Shown here: piece after piece, positions 7,426-14,827 of the stretch
Numbering within the stretch: position 1 is the stretch's first letter
How the letters are laid out: each line of letters starts with the position of its first letter
Virus record (IMG/VR): IMGVR_UViG_3300009788_004533
Location: 1 to 21,690 of that record
Origin: a virus
Reading direction: 5' to 3' (one strand)
Length of the DNA stretch: 21,690 nt
Notes under the pieces: generated by a model
What the model saw: the letters and a program-made list of their open reading frames with translations, nothing else
Database searches by the model: none
What the model was told of the DNA's origin: nothing
Translations under genes and position numbers: made by a program

Positions 7426-8372
7426 AAGAACAGGTCATAGAAGAAGAATACGCCATTTATAATGGCGACTGTATCGAAGTCCTTGAAACATTACCGGATG
7501 AATCAGTTGATCTATCCGTGTATTCTCCGCCATTCTGCGGTCTCTATAATTACAGTTCAGACCCTAGAGATATGTCTAATAACGGCTATACAGAATTTTT
7601 TGAACACTATATGTTTCTTTTAGAGCATATTTCCAGGGTGACGAAGGCAGGCAGGGTCACAACCGTTCATTGTATGGATATTCCTGCCCAAGGCGCCCGT
7701 ATCGGAGGTTTGATTGATTTTCCAGGTGATATTATTCAGGCGCACAAGAAGGTAGGTTTTAAGTACTGGACGCGGCGCAATATATGGAAAGAACCTCTGC
7801 GTATAAGGAACCGAACTATGTCTAAAGGATTGGCGCATAAGACTATTGTCGAAGATTCCCTTGATTCAAATATCGCAGGTGCGGACTATCTTTTACAATT
7901 TCGCAAAAAAGGAAAGAGCATCGTCCCCGTTACCCATACGGATGGGTTCCTTTCGTACGCCGGGTGTACTCCTATGCCGCCTGATGCAGTAAAATATAGA
8001 GGCTATATGGGAGACCAGACAAAGAATAAATTTAGTCATTGGATATGGCAGCAATACGCCTCGTCAGATTGGAATGATGTTCGTCCTAAAGAAGTCTTGC
8101 CATATAAAGCAAGTAAAGAGCCTGAGGATGAGCAACATGTGCATCCTTTGCAGCTTGACATCATTGAACGTGCGGTTGCCCTGTGGTCCAACCCAGGCGA
8201 GGTCGTGTTGAGTCCATTCATGGGTATTGGCTCTGAAATATTCGTAGCGGTCAAAAATAAGCGAAAAGGCATAGGCATTGAACTCAAGACATCGTATTTT
8301 CAACAGGCATGTCGAAACCTGAAGAAGGCAGTTCTTGAAGCTGCAAAACAAGAACAAGGCATGTTATTTTAA
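7416..8372 (+). CDS. DNA N4/N6 methyltransferase (beta-type motif order)
   Basis: The 318-residue protein has the catalytic motif IV as YSPPF at residues 36-40, ahead of the cofactor-binding motif I region SPFMGIG at about 266-272, which is the beta-type order of amino-methyltransferases. SPPF/SPPY variants are commonest in N4-cytosine enzymes, whereas N6-adenine enzymes usually have DPPY, so N4-cytosine is favoured but not proven. The region between is the likely target recognition domain. ATG at 7416 has AGGAGG at 7400-7405 and overlaps the helicase gene by 10 bases, so the two are translationally coupled. No partner nuclease is present, which fits a self-protecting phage methylase. Confidence 0.85.
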   Translation: MAVKEQVIEEEYAIYNGDCIEVLETLPDESVDLSVYSPPFCGLYNYSSDPRDMSNNGYTEFFEHYMFLLEHISRVTKAGRVTTVHCMDIPAQGARIGGLIDFPGDIIQAHKKVGFKYWTRRNIWKEPLRIRNRTMSKGLAHKTIVEDSLDSNIAGADYLLQFRKKGKSIVPVTHTDGFLSYAGCTPMPPDAVKYRGYMGDQTKNKFSHWIWQQYASSDWNDVRPKEVLPYKASKEPEDEQHVHPLQLDIIERAVALWSNPGEVVLSPFMGIGSEIFVAVKNKRKGIGIELKTSYFQQACRNLKKAVLEAAKQEQGMLF

Positions 8373-8387
8373 ACAAAGGAGACACTG

Positions 8388-8660
8388 ATGATAAATAATC
8401 CATTTCCCAAAAACTCTGCGCGAAGCATTATATGGGACAATTTAAACCTCTATAAGCAGTGCTATAATCCGTTTTTCTCAATGTTTCATGTTCATTTATC
8501 AGTATTTTGGTTCGATAACCTTAGCGGATTCAATGTAGGGAAATTCAATGATGAGTTTTTGCATGTCTCGAAGCATTAATCCATGCATGCCTTCCTCCAA
8601 GAACATTACGGTGAGGAAGGTGTGGTATTACTCAAAAAATTGATAAAATATAAGGAGTGA
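8388..8660 (+). pseudogene. Small gene with in-frame TAA (63 + 26 codons)
   Basis: ATG at 8388 follows AAAGGAG and encodes 63 residues up to TAA at 8577-8579. The same frame then stays open for 26 more codons to TGA at 8658, and this tail reads like protein (starting SMHAFLQEHYGEEG). The second half has an ATG at 8583 but no ribosome binding site. Either a 90-codon gene has been broken by the TAA, or the 63-residue product is the real one and the tail is chance. Function is unknown. Confidence 0.4.
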
Positions 8661-8669
8661 GGAAAGAAC

Positions 8670-9023
8670 ATGAAACAAATTATTTGCGTTCAATGCGGAC
8701 AATCGCTTGTCGTTCATTTTGGACAATATAGAGAGTACTTACGGTGCAGCGGTTATCCTCAATGTGATATCACACAATGCCTCTTTGATGGAATGCCTAT
8801 AGGCGTTCAGGCAGATAAGCCATTAAGGACACAGCGTAAACTAGGGCATCAAAAATTTAATGCAGTGAAACAGCATTATGGCATGACCACACAAGAGACT
8901 TACGCATGGTTAGCCGGGCGATTGCGATTATCAATCGACCTTTGCCACTTTGGATTATTCAGTAAGGAGCTTTGTCAGGAAGCAGTACATATATTGCAAG
9001 ATGAATTGGAGGAGCAAAAATGA
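8670..9023 (+). CDS. Zinc-ribbon protein, DUF3268-like
   Basis: The N-terminal part has C6-x2-C9 and C26-x5-C32, spaced like a topoisomerase-type zinc ribbon. The C-terminal part (HYGMTTQETYAWLA, then CHFGLFSKELC) matches my recollection of the C-terminal region of the phage zinc-finger domain DUF3268 (a pattern of AYxWLA followed by CHxGxF and a final Cys). ATG at 8670 follows a purine-rich GGAGTGAGGAAAG. The stop overlaps the next small gene (ATGA). The zinc ribbon is clear; the DUF assignment is from memory, and the protein may bind nucleic acid. Confidence 0.7.
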   Translation: MKQIICVQCGQSLVVHFGQYREYLRCSGYPQCDITQCLFDGMPIGVQADKPLRTQRKLGHQKFNAVKQHYGMTTQETYAWLAGRLRLSIDLCHFGLFSKELCQEAVHILQDELEEQK

Positions 9024-9193
9024 CACTACAAAAGGTTCTCAATACGCTTATGTCGGTTTCTTCGCTTGTGCAAAGAGGAGAAGCTGAAATATGTCTCTCA
9101 TGTCGATGGCAGAAAATTGATGGAGGATGTCTGAGTACTGAAGCTGATTTAGTGATACTATCCGCAGACGGAACCCAGGATTGTATCATCTGA
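9020..9193 (+). CDS. Small cysteine-containing protein, 57 aa
   Basis: ATG at 9020 overlaps the TGA of the preceding gene (ATGA) and has GGAGGAGC upstream. The peptide has C25-x2-C28 plus C37 and C55, so it may bind a metal (inference). The overlap and strong ribosome binding site make it a likely real gene translated together with the zinc-ribbon protein. Confidence 0.6.
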   Translation: MTLQKVLNTLMSVSSLVQRGEAEICLSCRWQKIDGGCLSTEADLVILSADGTQDCII

Positions 9194-9255
9194 AGTGAAA
9201 CATGTTCTCATGCAGAGCATATCAACTGTATTATGTCTACACAAGAGGAGCAGAA

Positions 9256-9339
9256 ATGGTAGGTCTTGTGGTCGTGTGTCTTATTGTGATGGTTCTTGGC
9301 ATCGCGATCATGTTTATTGACGCTTTGACAAGAGGTTAA
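9256..9339 (+). CDS. 27-residue single-pass membrane peptide
   Basis: ATG at 9256 lies behind AAGAGGAG and encodes a peptide that is almost entirely one hydrophobic segment (VGLVVVCLIVMVLGIAIMF) with a short IDALTRG tail. Spacing and ribosome binding site are good. It could be a membrane-targeted phage micropeptide, but nothing shows a role and a chance frame cannot be excluded. Confidence 0.5.
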   Translation: MVGLVVVCLIVMVLGIAIMFIDALTRG

Positions 9340-9353
9340 CTATATATAGACGT

Positions 9354-9438
9354 TCAGAAAAATAATTACATTTTCCAATTCTCAGAAAGCTCGATATGAT
9401 AACTATTTCATCGTGAAAAAGTGTAATTTAATTTCTGA
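9354..9438. repeat. Long imperfect inverted repeat in the csf operon leader
   Basis: TCAGAAAAATAATTACATTTT (9354-9374, 21 bases) is matched by the reverse complement of 9418-9438 at about 17 of 21 positions. About 43 bases separate the arms. The segment lies in the 162-base gap before csf2 and could be an operator, a structured leader or a small-element remnant. No near-consensus promoter is visible here, only weak -10-like TATGAT and TATAGT. Confidence 0.55.
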
Positions 9439-9466
9439 CTCTCTATAGTTCTAACAAACAACTTAA

Positions 9467-9501
9467 AAATGAGTGGACGCTAAAAGACGTGACGCTCATT
9501 T
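9467..9501 (+). promoter_or_regulatory. Hairpin ending at the csf2 start codon
   Basis: AAATGAG (9467-9473) pairs with CTCATTT (9495-9501), and the csf2 ATG begins at the very next base. No Shine-Dalgarno sequence precedes this ATG. The structure could control initiation, or the true start may be the in-frame ATG at 9514, which has a weak GGATGG upstream. Confidence 0.45.
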
Positions 9502-10755
9502 ATGGATGGTCTTATGCAACAAACACTGAAAAGCACATTAGATATTATACGGGCAGTTTCCCGTGCATCAGATATAAAAGTACGGCGTGGGTTCGTGGAT
9601 TTTTTAGCCGACCGTATTATCCAGGCCACTACCCAGCCGACACTCCTGGCGACGGTTGAACGCCTGGCAGCGCTGCTTGATACAAAAATGGAATACATAG
9701 GCAGCTCGAAAATTGCTGCGTTTATGCAATGTGTGAACGCCCTGGATGCTTCAGCCGTTCTGGATTGGCTGAGGGACTATCCACGAATAGCAGCTATGGT
9801 TATTATGCAAAAAGAGACAAAGGAGTATGAGGCTTGTCTGTCTAACCTCGAGATTTCAGTATCAGTGAATCAAGACAAAGGCACCGCCCTGCCTACTGTT
9901 GGTTGGGATATTCAGATACATGTCACCTGCCTTTCACCCCTGGCGCATGGTGCGGATACTAAAGCCGGAAATGCTACGATCTTTCGGCGGATGCAAGTGT
10001 TGAGTACGACAGAACAAATACTCTCACTGCCATTTTATGCAGGTAACGCGATTCGTGGGCAGATGCGGGATTTGTTAGCTGATCATTTCCTGTCGTCAAT
10101 GGGTCTCATGCCTCGCAAAGACGATCCACCTTGCAATTTGTGGTTTTTCCATGCCCTGTATGCTGGGGGCGCATTGGAAGAGAATAGCGCCCAGGCTAAA
10201 GTGTTGTCAAAGAAACTTGGCAGCAGCGGAGCGATGCGCTCTGAGGGTATGTATGAACTTCGCACTATGATTCCGCCTTTATCCGTACTCGGCACTGCGT
10301 TGGGAAATCGAATCTTAAGCGGGCGTGTGAACGTGTGTGATTTTCGTCCGCAATGCAAAGAGTGGGGTATCGGTGTGATCCCGGTCGGGAATCTTTTCGA
10401 GTGGACATATCTCACTCGTAGAGAAGACTATGAAAATTACGCTGAAGGTGAAAATGCCAGTATGATCGTCAATACTGAATGTCTAAAAGCCGGAACAGTA
10501 TTAGTCGGTGGAGTAGACATCAGCGACCATGCCACCGACATTGAGCGGGCCTGTCTCGGCAAGGGGTTAGCACTCTTGCGAGACGTCGGATATATCGGAG
10601 CGGAGAATCGGAGAGGATTAGGGCAGGTACGGATAGAGATTGAGAATCTGCCTGACTCAGAAAACTATACTGACTGCCTTGAAAAAAATCATATGGCGAT
10701 ACGCTCCTACTTGGAAGAGATCGGCGCGATTACGACACAAGGAGACTTAATATAA
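9502..10755 (+). CDS. csf2: Type IV CRISPR-Cas Cas7 subunit Csf2, with N-terminal helical extension
   Basis: This is the backbone subunit of a type IV CRISPR-Cas complex, which polymerises along the guide RNA. The Csf2/Cas7-like part runs from about residue 134 to 385: it starts with a beta strand and SPLAHGADTKAGN (145-157), then PFYAGNAIRGQMRD (177-190), typical of Cas7 RAMP proteins, and ends with a glycine-rich VGYIGAENRRGLGQV (362-376). Residues 1-130 are predicted helical and are not part of the Cas7 fold; they may be a fused Cas11-like small subunit. The total of 417 residues exceeds the roughly 300-350 I would expect for Csf2. The gene overlaps csf1 by one base (TAATG). Its GC content is clearly higher than that of the cysH/ibr genes. 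Confidence 0.85.
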   Translation: MDGLMQQTLKSTLDIIRAVSRASDIKVRRGFVDFLADRIIQATTQPTLLATVERLAALLDTKMEYIGSSKIAAFMQCVNALDASAVLDWLRDYPRIAAMVIMQKETKEYEACLSNLEISVSVNQDKGTALPTVGWDIQIHVTCLSPLAHGADTKAGNATIFRRMQVLSTTEQILSLPFYAGNAIRGQMRDLLADHFLSSMGLMPRKDDPPCNLWFFHALYAGGALEENSAQAKVLSKKLGSSGAMRSEGMYELRTMIPPLSVLGTALGNRILSGRVNVCDFRPQCKEWGIGVIPVGNLFEWTYLTRREDYENYAEGENASMIVNTECLKAGTVLVGGVDISDHATDIERACLGKGLALLRDVGYIGAENRRGLGQVRIEIENLPDSENYTDCLEKNHMAIRSYLEEIGAITTQGDLI

Positions 10756-11426
10756 TGCATCCGGTAAGTTTAATTTCTCAGTCAATAACTAAGCATGAAG
10801 ATCGTCCTGTCTTGCCCTGCGAGCCACAAGAAAGTATCTGTGCGATTACCGGGGAACAGGGAGCATGTATCTCGCGCAAAAAGCTCTTAGGAAAATCATT
10901 CACAAATCTTGATTTACTCGCACGGCCTGAAAGTGAGATGGTCAGCGTAGACGCCTATTACGCCCTGAAATTCAAATGGGAGCGGATGAATTCCTGGTGG
11001 TGTGATGGAAACACGTTTGAGCGGCTGACACGGCAGGGTGTCCGAGAAAAAGTATTTCAGGAGATAACGCCGGATACATGGACTGCCTATGCTACGACTA
11101 GCTACAAAAAGCATGGGGCATTGCGGGCGAAAGTCAACACTGGGAACTCTCGAATCTGGCTTTTCGACATGCGGCAAGTCAATTGTTCTGACATGGAGAA
11201 AGTCAGGGAATGGTGGCATGTTTTAGATATTGCTTTGCGATTCGGTATAGGTCGCAGAGTCTTAGAATCATTGATTTGTCCTCCATATATCATTGACAAG
11301 ATCGGACTCAAGACGTGGATGCTGTTTGAGACATGGGCACGCGGGAAATATCTATCATCGCTGTATGCGTTCTTGATATATCTACTGCCTAGTCAAAAGG
11401 AGTTGAAAGATGAAAAAAGAGGATGA
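10755..11426 (+). CDS. csf1: Type IV CRISPR-Cas Cas8-like subunit Csf1
   Basis: The 223-residue protein has the size, context and sequence features of Csf1, the Cas8-like subunit at the 5' end of the guide in type IV complexes. A Cys-containing ICAITGEQG (28-36) is followed by FTN (49-51), a VSVDAYYAL stretch (63-71) and a conserved MNSWWC (78-83). In Csf1 proteins the first segment normally forms a zinc finger with paired CxxC motifs. Here the second Cys of the first pair is replaced by Thr (CAIT), leaving only scattered cysteines (22, 29, 38, 83), so the finger looks degenerate. AAGGAG at 10739-10744 precedes ATG 10755. The stop lies 17 bases inside the cysH-like gene. Confidence 0.75.
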   Translation: MHPVSLISQSITKHEDRPVLPCEPQESICAITGEQGACISRKKLLGKSFTNLDLLARPESEMVSVDAYYALKFKWERMNSWWCDGNTFERLTRQGVREKVFQEITPDTWTAYATTSYKKHGALRAKVNTGNSRIWLFDMRQVNCSDMEKVREWWHVLDIALRFGIGRRVLESLICPPYIIDKIGLKTWMLFETWARGKYLSSLYAFLIYLLPSQKELKDEKRG

Positions 11427-12177
11427 AGTCTATTACAGACTCCATGCAAGAAGTCAGGCATTTAACTCTCTCGTCGAAAAGACAGCAATTTTTCTAAAAA
11501 GTGTCCTTGAAAATCATCACAATCCTTATTGCTCATACAGTACTGGCAAGGATAGTCTTGTGATGTTATCTCTTTGTCAAAAAGTCTTTCCTGACATGTG
11601 TACAATGTATCATGACTCAGGAGTTGAACTACCGGAATCCCATGATATTATGAAAAAGGCTGAACAATATTTCAAAATTACTATTCATATAGTGATAAGT
11701 CCAGTTGATGTGTTGAAAATATATAAAAAGAAAGGCGTGTTTGCAGAAGGGGCGAACAAAGACTATGCTTGGACGCCCGCTATGATGAATCCTATTATGG
11801 TATGGGCTCAGAAACATAAAAGGGATGTAGCGTTTATCGGGTTACGAAAGCAGGAGAGTCGTCCACGCAAGATACTTCTCCTGAAACGTGGAAAGTACTT
11901 TTATGCAAAGACAAAACACATTCATGAGGCTTTTCCTTTGGCTGATTGGACAGCACAAGATGTGTTCGCTTTTATTGTTTCGCGGGGCTTGGAGTGCCTT
12001 TTGCACCCGGCATATTCCAAAACTCGATTTGTTCAGTCCCCTGAAGATATTCGTGTGTCATGGTACTGCGACCCATCAATGATTAAAAAAGGGTATTTTG
12101 TATGGTTACGGTATTATTATCCAATACTGTTTCAGTCTTTACGTAAACAATTTCCAGAGGTATGCAGTTATGCCTAA
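11410..12177 (+). CDS. cysH: CysH-like PP-loop protein of type IV-B CRISPR-Cas
   Basis: The 255-residue protein is an adenine-nucleotide alpha-hydrolase of the PAPS reductase family. The PP-loop reads SYSTGKDSLVML (42-53), followed by YHDSGVELPES (67-77), GLRKQESRPR (144-153) and the PLADWTAQDVFAFI stretch (176-189) conserved in CysH/CysD-type proteins. A CysH-like gene is a known constant companion of type IV-B loci, and its role there is unproven. Family chemistry is ATP-dependent activation of a nucleotide or sulfur substrate. I see no CC...CxxC iron-sulfur motif of bacterial APS reductases. ATG 11410 follows AAAGGAG. The gene overlaps csf1 by 17 bases and ibrA by 8, and its A/T-rich composition differs from csf1. 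Confidence 0.85.
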   Translation: MKKEDEVYYRLHARSQAFNSLVEKTAIFLKSVLENHHNPYCSYSTGKDSLVMLSLCQKVFPDMCTMYHDSGVELPESHDIMKKAEQYFKITIHIVISPVDVLKIYKKKGVFAEGANKDYAWTPAMMNPIMVWAQKHKRDVAFIGLRKQESRPRKILLLKRGKYFYAKTKHIHEAFPLADWTAQDVFAFIVSRGLECLLHPAYSKTRFVQSPEDIRVSWYCDPSMIKKGYFVWLRYYYPILFQSLRKQFPEVCSYA

Positions 12178-13459
12178 GATCTACAAGGATGAAAATGTGC
12201 TACAGGCATTCTTTAAAAGAATACACTATGTATTTGATGAATTTGAGCTTGTATATTTAAGTGTTTCAGGTGGTAAAGATAGCTCAGTGATGGTTCAACT
12301 AGGGAATCAAGTTGCAAAAGAAAGAAAGAGGATATTCGATGTTTTTTATGTCGATTATGAGGCTCAATATCAAGTAACGATGAAGCATATCTATGAATTA
12401 AAAAAGTTATCACAAATACGAACTTTTTATCATTTAGCATTACCATTCAATTCGCATAATGCCAGTTCTATTTTTCAACCACACTGGCAACCCTGGGACC
12501 CCGATAAAAAAAATAAATGGGTAAGAGATCTTCCGGAAGATTCTCTTAATATTTCTAATCATCCTTTTGGTAATTTGTTTACAAGGGGTGAAGAAGTTGA
12601 GCAGTTCATGTTTAAATTCCCCTATTGGCTGATGCAAAAACATCAGCAAAAGAAGGTTGCGTGTTTGGTAGCTATTAGATCGGATGAAAGTTTGAATAGA
12701 TTCCGAGCTATCGCATTCGGCAAAAAATTATACAAGGATAAAAAGTGGAGCACGGAAGTAAGACCTGATGTTTTTAATTTTTATCCGGTTTATGACTGGC
12801 GCACTGAAGATATATGGGGAGCAGTGTCGAAATTTGAATTACTCTTCAACGACGTGTACGAAATGATGTATAAAAATGGAGTATCCATACACGAACAGCG
12901 CATCTGTCAACCTTACGGAGCAGATCAAAGAATTTCCTTAAATCAGTGGGCACGGTTGGAACCTGAAACGTGGTCGAAAATTGTCAATCGAGTTTCAGGG
13001 GCCAACTTCGGGAATATTTATTGTAAGAGCACATTATTAGGCCATAATGGAACGGAGAAACCTGGGCATTTAACATGGCAACAGTATGCCGTTTTTTTAT
13101 TAGAGACAATCGGGCTGTATTCCAAAGAATTAATGGAACACTACAGGCGAAAAATAAAAATCTTTTTTGAGTTCTATAGAAGGAATCACGATATCGAAAT
13201 AAAAAATATTCCGGATGAACTTTCTCTTAAACACATTAAAGAGAATTTTGTGGAAACGGGAAAGTGGATACACTGGAAAAGGATTGCGAGATGTTTGGAA
13301 AAAAATGATTACGCATGTAAATCATTATCATATGGTCTTACCATACCGGATTTTGAAGAAATAATTATCTTGCGTGAAAAATGGGGAAAATTCCTGGGTA
13401 TCCAAACACATACGAAAGATATGAGGCACTTAAAGGAGAAATTAGATGCCGTTAATTAA
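12170..13459 (+). CDS. ibrA: IbrA-like PAPS-reductase-family protein (DUF3440)
   Basis: I start at ATG 12170, behind AGAGG; an upstream ATG at 12098 would add 24 unsupported residues. The 429-residue protein has a perfect PP-loop SGGKDSS (33-39), then CLVAIRSDESLNRFRAI (165-181), FYPVYDWRTEDIW (204-216) and QRICQPYGADQR (243-254), all hallmarks of IbrA/DUF3440. In Escherichia coli, IbrA and IbrB are co-encoded and were reported to raise expression of immunoglobulin-binding proteins, but their biochemistry is open. The PP-loop predicts ATP-dependent nucleotidyl transfer or thiolation-type chemistry. It overlaps the cysH-like gene by 8 bases and ibrB by 14, inside the csf operon. Confidence 0.88.
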   Translation: MPKIYKDENVLQAFFKRIHYVFDEFELVYLSVSGGKDSSVMVQLGNQVAKERKRIFDVFYVDYEAQYQVTMKHIYELKKLSQIRTFYHLALPFNSHNASSIFQPHWQPWDPDKKNKWVRDLPEDSLNISNHPFGNLFTRGEEVEQFMFKFPYWLMQKHQQKKVACLVAIRSDESLNRFRAIAFGKKLYKDKKWSTEVRPDVFNFYPVYDWRTEDIWGAVSKFELLFNDVYEMMYKNGVSIHEQRICQPYGADQRISLNQWARLEPETWSKIVNRVSGANFGNIYCKSTLLGHNGTEKPGHLTWQQYAVFLLETIGLYSKELMEHYRRKIKIFFEFYRRNHDIEIKNIPDELSLKHIKENFVETGKWIHWKRIARCLEKNDYACKSLSYGLTIPDFEEIIILREKWGKFLGIQTHTKDMRHLKEKLDAVN

Positions 13460-13976
13460 AATAGATATGCCTGTGTTAAGTCCTAAAATGGTTCCAATAG
13501 AGGATGTTATTGCGAATGACTACAATCCTAATACGGTAGCTCCTCCAGAGATGAAGCTTTTAAAGCTTTCAATTCTTGAAGATGGTTTTACTCAGCCTAT
13601 TGTCACCTATTACGATAAGAAAGAAAAAAAATATATCATTGTTGATGGTTTTCATCGGTATAGATGTGCGAAGGAATATTTTCAGTTACCGGAAGTTCCT
13701 GTTGTTGTCATTGATAAACCGCTTGAACATCGAATAGCCTCTACAATAAGGCATAACAGGGCACGGGGTGTTCATGGGATACGGAGCATGAGTGAGGTTG
13801 TTTTTAGCCTGACAAAGAAGGGGTGGGATGATAAAAAAATATGTCACCACCTAGGAATGGAATTAGAAGAAGTGGTAAGATTAAAACAGATTACCGGTTT
13901 AAAGGAGGCATTCTGCAATCATGAATTTTCAAAATCTTGGGAAGAATTCGAGGAGAAAGCCGAGCATGAACTTTAA
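13446..13976 (+). CDS. ibrB: IbrB-like ParB/sulfiredoxin-fold protein
   Basis: The 176-residue protein has the ParB-like nuclease domain order seen in IbrB: ANDYNPNTVAPPEM (23-36), ILEDGFTQPIV (43-53), IVDGFHRYRCA (65-75) and RHNRARGVHG (102-111), which is the ParB arginine box. IbrB is the obligate neighbour of IbrA. ParB-fold proteins can bind CTP, ATP or DNA, and some cut or mark DNA; which applies here is unknown. ATG 13446 has AAAGGAGAA upstream. It overlaps ibrA by 14 bases and csf3 by 11, so it is part of one coupled message. Confidence 0.87.
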   Translation: MPLIKIDMPVLSPKMVPIEDVIANDYNPNTVAPPEMKLLKLSILEDGFTQPIVTYYDKKEKKYIIVDGFHRYRCAKEYFQLPEVPVVVIDKPLEHRIASTIRHNRARGVHGIRSMSEVVFSLTKKGWDDKKICHHLGMELEEVVRLKQITGLKEAFCNHEFSKSWEEFEEKAEHEL

Positions 13977-14604
13977 AATCATTTTTCAGCTTGACGGATG
14001 CGGAATCTATTACGATCCTAATGAGCCGATTCATCTTGATTCCTTGCTTGCCTGGGCACTCGTTCCAATGCAAACGACAAGACAAAATCTTGAGCGAAGC
14101 GATACGCCGGATGATATTCACCTGCCACTTTTGCGATCGACAATACATGGCTCAAAGGTCTGGCATGCGTCAGCACTTTTCCCTAAGCAGGAAGGACATG
14201 AAACGCTCAGGTTTTGGCGCAAAAGATTTGACCAGTCCCGGATCGGAATGACCTCTGGTAGCCCGAACTTGCAAAACGGTCCCTACCGAGAATATAATAT
14301 GCCAGTACCACTGTTGCTCGTATCGCGCATAGTAGCGTATGCAAGCGGAAACCGAAAAGAAGTCAAGCGGATATTAAAAAAGCATATTAAATATCTGGGC
14401 AAAAAGCGGGCATATGGTTATGGTCGGGTAGTGTCAATCGACTATGAGGAGACCTCGGAAGATTGGAGCTTAGCTAAAAACGGGAAGGCGATGCGGTGGT
14501 TGCCATATCCGGACGGGTGGAGGCTCTGTCGCGTATCCCCACCTTACTGGAACCCAGTTGACCGAATACAGGTCTGCGAAATTGGAGAAATTATTCCAGA
14601 TTAA
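13966..14604 (+). CDS. csf3: Type IV CRISPR-Cas Cas5 subunit Csf3
   Basis: I start at ATG 13966, behind GAGGAGA; the ATG at 13921 would only extend the overlap with ibrB. The 212-residue protein is a Cas5-type RAMP with GSPNLQNGPYREYNMPVP (98-115), a conserved Csf3 block, and the glycine-rich loop LGKKRAYGYGRV (144-155). Cas5 subunits cap the 5' handle of the guide RNA and contact Csf1 and the last Cas7. The gene closes the operon and matches csf1 and csf2 in higher GC content, although the three A/T-rich cysH/ibr genes separate it from them. No cas6, dinG or CRISPR array follows. Confidence 0.85.
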   Translation: MNFKIIFQLDGCGIYYDPNEPIHLDSLLAWALVPMQTTRQNLERSDTPDDIHLPLLRSTIHGSKVWHASALFPKQEGHETLRFWRKRFDQSRIGMTSGSPNLQNGPYREYNMPVPLLLVSRIVAYASGNRKEVKRILKKHIKYLGKKRAYGYGRVVSIDYEETSEDWSLAKNGKAMRWLPYPDGWRLCRVSPPYWNPVDRIQVCEIGEIIPD

Positions 14605-14795
14605 AGAGACGCATTATAATCACTATATCTATGCATGCTACAAAAAATGGTATAGTAAAAAAGTTTAAAGCAAGAAGAATTTATACGAATCCTTTCAGCG
14701 GGAATAAAGAAAGTACCAGATGGGAAAATTATCATTGTGGGTATTGGGCAGGGTATCAAACTGACTCAGGTTTTGAGTTTAATCATTTGTAATTA

Positions 14796-14827
14796 TTATC
14801 TGTTTTTTGTTGACAAAAAACAGATAA
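14796..14827. repeat. Perfect 14-bp palindrome containing a -35 box
   Basis: TTATCTGTTTTTTG (14796-14809) and CAAAAAACAGATAA (14814-14827) are perfect reverse complements around TTGA. The TTGACA -35 box at 14810-14815 starts in the loop, so a dimer bound here would block the promoter. A weak bidirectional terminator function is possible but the stem is A/T-rich. Confidence 0.75.

Noticed and set aside
9256-9339. Toxin of a toxin-antitoxin system
   Set aside because: The 27-residue hydrophobic peptide resembles small membrane toxins in character only. No antitoxin gene or antisense RNA signal is visible.
11410-13976. DNA phosphorothioation (Dnd) system
   Set aside because: The PP-loop proteins recall DndC, but DndB, DndD and DndE are absent, and the second protein matches IbrA/DUF3440 better.
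9502-14604. Type IV-A system
   Set aside because: No DinG-type helicase (Csf4) and no Cas6-like Csf5 are encoded. The only helicase nearby (6040-7425) is of SNF2 type and belongs with the methyltransferase.
14655-14663. A AAA AAG slippery site for programmed -1 frameshifting
   Set aside because: The heptamer is in the right phase for the frame starting at 14631, but a -1 shift leads at once to TAA. The frame of interest would need +1, so it is more likely an indel.
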